A stretch of 64,000 nucleotides of DNA, taken from the NCBI RefSeq assembly GCF_000002985.6, contig NC_003279.8, forward strand, positions 372,001 through 436,000, in the 5' to 3' direction. The notes under the pieces are model-generated. The model was not told where the DNA came from. It searched no databases and was given only the letters and a program-made list of their open reading frames with translations. This document shows, one piece after another, positions 56,635 through 64,000 of the stretch; position 1 is the stretch's first letter; each line of letters begins with the position of its first letter. This DNA is from Caenorhabditis elegans (taxonomy: Eukaryota; Nematoda; Chromadorea; Rhabditida; Rhabditidae). The position numbers and the translations under genes are program-made.

Positions 56635-56765
56635 CCAAAACGTCATAACTTTGCTGAAACTGGACCGGGGCAGCTAAATTTTTCGGAGTGATCATTATTT
56701 TCACTCTTTTATCGAAAAATTACTATGGCATGCCAAGCCCGGGGACCCATTTTTTCACTTCCCTT
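56635..56765 (+). repeat. diverged relative of the right half of the 60.1-60.45 kb element
   Basis: AAAACGTCATAACTTTGCTG, then GACCGGGGCAGCTAAATTTT, then GGAG-GATCAT..CACTCTT, then ACTTCCCTTGTAAG match 60318-60452 in order, including the junction at 60364/60365. Confidence 0.75.
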
Positions 56766-56766
56766 G

Positions 56767-56860
56767 TAAGCCGAAGCCTTAGTCTAAGTCTAAGCCTACG
56801 ACTGAGCATAAGCCTCAGCCTAAGCCTAAGCGTAAGCCTCAGCCTAAGCCGAAGCCTAAG
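56767..56860. repeat. degenerate interstitial telomere-like repeat
   Basis: About 15 units of AAGCCT, CAGCCT, AAGCGT and AAGTCT occur over 94 bp. It is directly preceded by the CTTCCCTTGTAAG end of the repeat above. Confidence 0.87.
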
Positions 56861-57896
56861 AATAACGGGAAACTTTTTTTGTTGCTTTTTTTTGTTTTTT
56901 TTCAAATGCCGAAAAATAATTGCGGCATTTGAATTATGACTTTGTTGTTCCTAGAGATTCTGGTTTTCAAAATAGGCAAAAATGCCATGAACCTTAACGA
57001 TGTTCTTTCTCCCCGCCCTTTGAACACTCTGAAGTTTCCCGCCATGTCAACCTTTTTTGATCGTTCGGCACGATAACGTTCTGAGTGCCGCGGTGCCCGT
57101 TAATTTCCATCGAATCGTTAGGTTTTCTCCTTCGATTCCTAACGATCAAGCCATAATTTATCCGCAAAATGGGATTTTCTCCCTTTTGTGATGATGATGA
57201 TGATGGCCTCCCTCTTCTCTGCGATGACAGTCGAGTGATGAATGTCTTCCTTCACACTTGTCCGTTTATCATTTATCACTCTGTGCTGAAAACCGGTCTC
57301 TCTCTTCCCCTGACCTCTTCGGCTTTGTGAAACAGTGAAAGAGAAACGGAAAACAGGCGGTGTCAGATGGTTGACACGTTGATGTCGTAATCCATTTAGT
57401 ATTAATGCTACTATGTACGCCATTTGCTATATATGCCCATATTTTCAATGGCTTTGAGCACAAGCTTTCAGAATTGGCAATCAATTTCTAAAATTTTAAA
57501 ATTTTGAAAACCAATATATGGGTGGAGCCTATTTCTTAACTGTTCCGTAGTTACCGAAAAAGTCGGAAAGCGCCGATTATCTAATACTTTCGAATTCGGC
57601 AAAACTGAAATTTCTTCAGATTTTTATGATTTTGAGAGAAAAAATTATATTTCTTTGCCAAAAAACATGTATTACTTAAAATTTGTTTGTTTTATTATTT
57701 GAGCTCAATAACTATCAAATTGACAAACAATTCATTGGCAAAAATGCCGAATATCGTAAATTTGAAAAAATCGGCAATTCCCGAATTGCTGCACACATCT
57801 TGGTTTTTTGAGCTAATTAATTGAATTTTTAAGAACTTTTATTTTGGTAATCTAAATTTTAGTTACTGAATTCATTGCGAAAAAAATTTCTTCAGA

Positions 57897-58133
57897 ATAG
57901 GGCTTCCATGTAGGCGTCAAAAAGCTTGCCAAACCTTAAGACGACCTCCGCCTGCCTACCTCAATCTATGTGCTGAAACATATGCGAACTTTTTTTGCAA
58001 TTCTTGATTTGGTTTTCATCAAATTGATAGAAATGAGAAAATTTAAAATTGAAAATTTACGCACAAGTACAAAAAAGGATTCAGGCAGGCGTCAGGCCGT
58101 GAAACCCCGCCTGCTTACCATGGAAGCCCTACT
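57897..58133. repeat. GCCTGCCT inverted-repeat element, copy 1
   Basis: TAGGGCTTCCATGTAGGCGT ... CCTCCGCCTGCCTACC is mirrored by GGCAGGCGTCAGGC ... CTTACCATGGAAGCCCTA. Confidence 0.8.
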
Positions 58134-58504
58134 GCAGAAAATGAGAAATCTGATGTTCAAAAAAAAAAAGAAACCAGCCGTGTTTTTCCTTGAAATTCGA
58201 AAAGTTCCCCGATTTTCCCCTCATTTCCGGACCGTTTGTTCCCATGGTGGACCGGTATTTTCACCACTCCGTCAAAGGCGATTATCGGGTCTGTCTGTCG
58301 TCGACGACCCATCACACCAAATCGGTTGAATTGTCGCACCCCTTTTTTAATCGGCAATATATTTACTTTTTATTTGTAACTAAGTAGTAAACAGTAATAG
58401 TTTTTGCAAGAATATGCATAACACCTTATTTCACTTGGTAAAGTAATTGAACTGTTGTAATTGAGCTGAACATGATTCACCTACGAAAAAATGCCTGTGA
58501 CCTA

Positions 58505-58747
58505 GGGCTTGCATGTATGCGTTAAAATGGCTGCCTGCCTGACCTGAAGGCAGCCTCCGCCTGCCTTTTGCCGGTTTATGCTAAAAACACGGTTTATGCT
58601 ACGTGAAATTATTTTTTCATTTTTAATTTGATTTTCAACTTTTGAAATTTGAAAATTCACGTCAAAATGCAGAAAAGAAGGTGAGGCAGGCAGGTTTCAG
58701 GCAGGCGTCAGGCCCTGAATCGGCGCCTGCCTATCATGAAAACCCTA
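58505..58747. repeat. GCCTGCCT inverted-repeat element, copy 2
   Basis: TAGGGCTTGCATGTATGCGT ... GGCAGCCTCCGCCTGCCT is mirrored by AGGCAGGCGTCAGGCCCTGA ... TATCATGAAAACCCTA. It has the same orientation and organisation as copy 1, about 600 bp away. Confidence 0.8.
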
Positions 58748-59511
58748 CTCTGAACTCGATTTCGCCCTCCAAACATCAATTTCCGTCATTCTCCTTCCGT
58801 CCTTTTTACCCACTTTTTTAATGAATTTGAAATGAGTAGTCGAGGGAAATTTAGTGAACCTACTAGAAGTCGCCACGGTTTTCAGCAGCAAATTTTTTAA
58901 TTTCGTAGAAATATGTGCTTCTGTGTTAAAATTAATAATAGCTAAACTATTGGATAATGTACTTTAAGACGTGCAATGTCACTCCATATTTTATAAAATG
59001 TTGAAAATTTTGGAAGGGATCGAGGAAGTTTTGATACTTTTTAGAAATCGAAAATTTTCAATTTCCGATTCCCTTCAACATTATATACCTCAACAGTTTA
59101 ATAAGATACAAAAAATCTTCAGAGAGTCATCTGTTCGCACACAGTTTTACCCCTATCAAATTACAGATGTGTTGCCTTGCACATCTGTGAGAACTTCACA
59201 CTATTCTGCTACAACAGATTTTCGGAACAGAAGGTGTGATGTTTCTACCTGACTATGAAGATTCACGTGGGCGGCAATCCAAATTTTTTGAAATTTGGAG
59301 ATTTTCGAGTTATCCATAAAAGATTCCGTTAAAGAGAGATCACAATTTTTTTTGTAGATTGACAAGAAAATTACCCCAACAATACTCAAAACAATTGTAA
59401 TTACAATTGAATTATTACTTTTCAATTCTTAATTTTTTAAGTGCTGAAACTTTTCTATTGACGTTAACCCCTGCAAAAATGCAAAATTGATCAACATCTA
59501 GTAAATCTACT

Positions 59512-60450
59512 AACAAGGGAAGTCTTTGAGGGGGTCCGTAGATTTGGGGTTTTCATGCTAAAATTCCTACAGAAGAGTGTTAGTTATGATCTCTCCAAAC
59601 ATTTTTGCGCATTTTTAAAGTGATTTTATTCTTATTCGGGAACCTAGAATCATTGTCCGCACTTTTTGGAAATTTTTATTTTTTTCATTTTTGCTCAAAA
59701 TTTCTTGATCAACTCCAAGCAAAAAAATCAAAGTTTTTCAACAAACATTTTGTTAGTTGATCATTTTTCAAAATAATTTATCTCAACGAAGTTATGCAAC
59801 TTCAAAGTTGGTTAAATATTTTGCACAAAGTTCGTGAGATGTAGATCATTTCGACGGTTTACTTGCGAATAGAGAGTTAAAACTTGTGTAATGTACGTTT
59901 CATACATTTCTGAACAATAAAATAGCAATTTCATACATTTTTACAAAAATAAAAAATTTCCTATTTTTGCTTGGAGTTGATCAAGAAATTTTGAGAAAAA
60001 AATGAAAAAAATAAAAATTTCCAAAAAGTGCGGACAATGATTCTAGGTTCCCGAATAAGAATAAAATCACTTTAAAAATGCGCAAAAATGTTTGAATGAG
60101 TTGTTTAAAACTTTATTCAACTTACAAAAATATTTCAAAAATAGAAGGAATCGAACCAAACCTTAAATATTATCAGACGCGCGCACTCCCAACTCGGCCA
60201 CCGAGGACAATTTTCAACTCAATGTGGTGGGTGTCACATTTTCGGTGGTCACGCAAGCTGAGATTTGCGTGGACTGCATGGTAAGACAGTGGATTTCAAT
60301 GGTGTTTTTAACTTTCAAAACGTCATAACTTTGCTGAAACTTGACCGGGGCAGCTAAATTTTTTGGAGAGATCATAACTAACACTCTTCTGTAGGAATTT
60401 TAGCATGAGAACCCCAAATTTACGGACCCCCTCAAAGACTTCCCTTGTAA
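59512..60450. repeat. long palindrome (TIR element) with a split right arm
   Basis: The left arm ACAAGGGAAGTCTTTGAGGG ... CGGGAACCTAGAATC (59512-59655) continues through CGCACTTTTTGGAAATTTTT to AAATTTCTTGATCAACTCCA (59715). It is mirrored by TGGAGTTGATCAAGAAATTT (59972) ... GATTCTAGGTTCCCG (60052) and, after a 271 bp interruption, GGAGAGATCATAACTAACAC ... CCCTCAAAGACTTCCCTTGT. The arms are near-perfect. Confidence 0.9.
60094..60364 (-). mobile_element. tRNA-like (SINE-like) segment interrupting the palindrome's right arm
   Basis: Absent from the left arm, it sits exactly between ...AAAAATGTTT and GGAGAGATC.... On the minus strand it carries TGGCCGAGTTGGGAGTGCG (A box) and GGTTCGATTCC (perfect B box), about 50 bases apart. 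A Ser-type TGA triplet falls where an anticodon could be. The 3' acceptor does not pair, so it is a tRNA-derived element, not a tRNA. TTT flanks both sides (possible target-site duplication, but ambiguous). Confidence 0.65.
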
Positions 60451-60974
60451 GTCAAACAAAAATTCTGTATTTTTCAGAGTACTATACATAGTATATATTT
60501 CTGAAATTCTCTCAACAAAATCCTTTCCCCTTCCTCATTTTCCCACGTAAAGTAAAGTCAAAATACATTTTAATTACCATTAATACCTAAATGAACCAAA
60601 CAGGTCGGTCTTGCCCTCAATTCTACCATTTAGTCTCACGGCTTTTGTACTTGTTCACCCACTTCCCCCATTCTATAATCCAACCACACAACTTTTGGCA
60701 ACAAAGTGTTCAATCGAAATGGGACACTATTTGCTATTCCTATAATTGACAGGCTGGTGGAAGGAGGAAAGCAGCACACGACGAAAGGCATAAAACAACT
60801 TGGCGTTGTGTTAATCCCACCCGTATTGCATTCTATATTAGGTCGACAAACAGTTCATTCATGTCGATTTTCGATCATTTCTCAGAGTTTTGCTTCGAAT
60901 TGTAGGTTCATGGAGTTAGCCATTCTGTCTATTTTTTCCGCTGAATTTTAAGATGTTTAATACTTATTTGCCAC

Positions 60975-61168
60975 CTTTTCGACGGAATGACATGTACCGG
61001 TCAAATCTTGGAATCGATCTAAGAGATGACAATTTTGAATGTATATACTCAAAATGGGCTCAAATGAACGAATTTCGTAATGAATTTTTTAAAAACTTTT
61101 TTCAAAATTTTTTATGGTGGTTCAAAGTTTCGAAAAAATTGACCGGTACATGTCATTCCGTAAAAAAA
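60975..61168. repeat. short inverted repeat GGAATGACATGTACCGGTCAA
   Basis: GACGGAATGACATGTACCGG then TCAA near 60978 is mirrored by TTGACCGGTACATGTCATTC then CG near 61139. Spacing is about 135 bp. The open frame 60953-61357 through it is not supported as a gene. Confidence 0.75.
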
Positions 61169-63584
61169 AACGCGCTTCTATCTGAAACAACAATTTTTTT
61201 GATAAAAACTTTCAACTACAAACTTGTTCTTTACAAAAAGATCAACAATTTATTAGTTGAGCACTTTTCTGTACAAAAAATTATCCGCGCAGATATGATC
61301 TACCAAAGTGAATTTGGAAAATTGGCCCGTCAATGCTTCGTTGCAGTGCTATTTTAGGATCTTTGAGAGCTCGCCGTGAGCTTGGCTCTGGAGATTCGCA
61401 GCTAAAAAGGAGTAACCGTTTCTTTAGGAGTAACCGTTTCAAGACATGGGCTATCGAATGGCATAGGTCTCATATGCAAGTCCGATGGGCACCTTCTGAC
61501 GGTTCCCTAGTCAGATAGAAGCCAAAATTTGGGCGAGGTATGCCCATTGTCATTCTAACTGTCGAAAAAGTGGCCTCCGCCAAGACGTGATAACTATTTC
61601 TCTCAATTACTCTGCACTCCCAATAAATCCTACACACCGTTTGAATTGAGTCATTCAAGTGTCAGTTGTTCAGTTTCTAGCAGTTGATACGTGTGTGTGT
61701 GTGGTGGTGGTCAACCAACTGTCGCCCTTTTGAACACACACACACACACATACTTTTCCTGCCATATTCCTCCCCAAGAAAGAGAGAAAAATAAGTTGCA
61801 TCTTTTCTTTTCTATATCTCTATCCACTAACACACCCTGTTATTCGCATGTTCTCTCCATTCTCCAAACAACGCAATCAGTGTCCGCCTAAATCTACATA
61901 ATCGATTCAGGGGGAATTAACTGTGTAGTTTTGTAATACTTTTCCTTAAGGTTCTTGAAATTTTATATTTATAACCGACCGATTATGCCTAATTATAATT
62001 ATAATTTAGAGAATTTTTCAATTTAACAACTATTGCGATGTTTTGAATTTTTGATAAAACCGGAGTATTTTTTCAAGAAATTCTGTTTAAATTAGCTGAA
62101 AAATTTTGATTTACTAGTTTTTGGTTTGCCTCAAAAAAAATCGGTAAAAATTTTTTGGGGCTTTTTTCTCAAAAAAAAAAAAAGAACGATTCAGGAGATT
62201 TTTCATAACTTCGAAACTTAGTGCAAAATCTTTTACGGGGTGTCGATTTTTTGATATTCGAAAAATCGGGTTATTGCTCTATTAAGAAAAATTATTTCCT
62301 GGACATATTTTCTGAAGAATTCCTCGTCTTTTCCCATTTTTCTACAATTTTTCCTGATTTTTCATAAAATTGAAACTTTCGCTGTTCAGTTTTCCCTTCA
62401 AAATGAATTTTTTCGACGACGAATGTTCAGAAAGTTAACAAATAATTTTAAGATTTTGTCAAATTTTCACACACGTACTTTTCCACCAAAATTGACAAAA
62501 AACCCTAAAATTTAATTTCTAAAATTTTCAAAAAATCGTGATCCATTCTTCCTTATCATGTTATGTCTTGCAAGCGTTGCCTCAAAGTCATCAATCAGCT
62601 AGTTGTCATCAATTCAGCGATACTTAGAGATTGAAAGAATGAGTAATTCATCCTTGTTTCTTCTTCATCTCCTCACTTCACTTCCAATTTTCCATCTGTT
62701 ACCAATCAATTTGGCCTGGCGATTAGTCATCTATTTGTTCGTCAAATTTGGTGCAAATTGGCTCGTGTCACTGATAAGTGGTTATTTTTTCTTTTTGGTT
62801 GATAAGGTTACCTGATAAGGTCATTTCCTTTTTGCGCCTTTTTTCCAGTAGTAATTCCTCTAATGTTCGTTTTGAAGTTACTAATCGAAGTTGTTAAAGT
62901 ATTAGATTTTTTTAAAATCAATAGGAATGTTTTTTTAATACAGTGTTAACAAAATTTTATGTTTTAAAAAGTTAAAATAAATTTTAAAAAATCTCTGAGT
63001 TGAATTGTTAATTTTTAAAACTATAAACAGCATTGGCATTCATAAAAAACAAATTTCGACAAAAAATTCGTAAAAATTGCTGAAATCGCACTAAAAATAC
63101 TCAAAACACTGAATTTTTTGCTCATAAAATCTGGAAAATCAAGTCGTTTTACTTGATATTGCCATAGGAAATTACAAAAAAAAAGTGATTTTATTAAAGG
63201 CTGGTCAAAATTTCATATTTGAACAACGTTTTATAAAACCGCTGTCAGAGTAGAACAATATAGGTGTAAAATGTAGTTAAAAACTATTCTTCGATTTTCC
63301 TACATTTTTTTTTCTGTAAATTGAAGTTTTCTCGTAGAACAAGAAAATTTAAATTTAAACCAAGTTTTTAAATTTTCAATTAAAAAAAACTACAATTTTC
63401 GATTTTTAATAAAACATTTTAAATCCCAATTTTTCTTTCAAACATATTTTCCAATGCTGATTCTGAATCCATGAAGTCTTAACACTTCAATTTCAACATT
63501 CTGTTGCAACAAGTCGTCCCATCTGACCAATAACAAGGGCTCATCAATCACTGACGAGGGCCCCCGGGCGCCGCCATCATTTTC

Positions 63585-63587
<3 letters not shown>

Positions 63588-63621
<34 letters not shown>
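63588..63621. repeat. (CT)n microsatellite
   Basis: It is a nearly pure CT dinucleotide run of about 34 bp, part of a longer pyrimidine tract. Confidence 0.95.
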
Positions 63622-63625
<4 letters not shown>

Positions 63626-64000
63626 TTTCTAAAAAGAAGGAAAATGAGCTGCAATTTATCAAATCCACGGTCTTTTTCCCTCAAATTCTCTGCCTCTCTA
63701 GTCTTCTCCCTCATGGTCATTGTCGCCACATTTGTGACTCACAAAATGGGCCGTATTATACAAAAATAATTAAAGTTCAATGCGTATGCGTGTGTGTATT
63801 TGTTGCTGGGTGAGGGCAAATGCACATTAGCCACCCACAACAAACTTACGTTTTTTTTTTTGTATTTTGCCTTTTTCTTCTTGAAGAATGGTGTCACATC
63901 ACATTACGACCTTTTCTTTGTTACGGAGAAAAGAAGATTGGAGCGGAACTGACTGAGGTGTGAATACTTTGTTGGTTTTTTTGGCTATACCTATTAGTTA

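Larger units (their letters stand above)
51808..64000. other. 12 kb gene-free region with repeats and low-complexity DNA
   Basis: I find no multi-exon gene or conserved protein domain on either strand. It may be a long upstream region or a large first intron of a gene beyond the window. It holds TIR elements (53608-54058, 55270-55425), a telomere-like tract (56767-56860), twin GCCTGCCT elements (57897-58133, 58505-58747), a long palindrome (59512-60450), a small hairpin (60975-61168), GT/CA tracts near 61694-61752 and a CT microsatellite (63588-63621). Confidence 0.6.

Noticed and set aside
57970..58329. 119-codon open frame
   Set aside because: It begins inside the GCCTGCCT inverted-repeat element and contains a Lys run from an A tract. 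No domain similarity.
60155..60225. Functional tRNA-Ser on the minus strand
   Set aside because: A and B boxes are good, but the acceptor arm does not pair and the anticodon stem is poor. It sits inside a repeat insertion, so it is treated as a tRNA-derived relic.
60953..61357. 134-codon open frame on the plus strand
   Set aside because: It spans a short inverted repeat (GGAATGACATGTACCGG both ways) and AT-rich DNA. No recognisable domain or splice partners were found.

Overview
This window looks like Caenorhabditis elegans nuclear DNA. It is AT-rich, with short exons, compact and near-invariant TTTTCAG splice acceptors, and acceptor-like sites just upstream of start codons (trans-splicing). 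Introns are packed with palindromic elements and with degenerate TTAGGC-type telomere-like repeats. Two genes are recognisable as pqn-59 and taf-4. From memory, these two neighbour each other on the left arm of chromosome I (the R119 cosmid region); that placement is recollection, not something computed here.

Layout. Position 1-1687 is gene-free. A short-chain dehydrogenase/reductase (SDR) of DHRS4-like type lies on the minus strand (1688-7069). It is directly downstream of pqn-59 (7244-9901, minus; UBA plus RGG plus Q/P-rich, UBAP2L/Lingerer family), with operon-like spacing. A 0.93 kb spacer (9902-10832) acts as a divergent promoter region between pqn-59 and taf-4 (10833-16434, plus; TFIID subunit). 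Converging on taf-4 is a PCMTD1/2-like isoaspartyl-methyltransferase-fold protein with a C-terminal SOCS-box-like tail (16795-22411, minus). After a 4.5 kb repeat-bearing spacer comes a Cezanne/OTUD7-like deubiquitinase in 12 exons (26949-40510, plus). Then come a repeat cluster (40.9-43.76 kb), a WD40 protein resembling dynein-2 intermediate chains (43817-46660, minus) with a candidate X-box upstream, and a MATH-BTB-like protein with an acidic insert (48934-51651, plus). From 51.65 kb to the end I find no convincing gene, only repeats and low-complexity DNA.

The genes are unrelated housekeeping or regulatory loci: stress-granule-type RNA biology, TFIID, two ubiquitin-pathway proteins, possible ciliary transport, and a BTB adaptor. 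Apart from the pqn-59/SDR pair they do not form a pathway.

The most interesting signals are in non-coding DNA. (1) In three different genes (SDR, taf-4, OTU) short duplications copy an exon edge together with its splice site into the adjacent intron, leaving decoy donors or acceptors. (2) The SDR has lost several signature catalytic motifs and is probably a pseudoenzyme. (3) Two 1.5 kb Helitron-like repeats carry tRNA-like Pol III box segments, one with a 21-guanine tract. (4) A long palindrome at 59.5-60.45 kb has one arm split by a tRNA-like segment, and a second locus shares one junction. (5) At least seven copies of one palindromic family are present. No CRISPR array, rRNA, intact tRNA or microbial-type system was seen.
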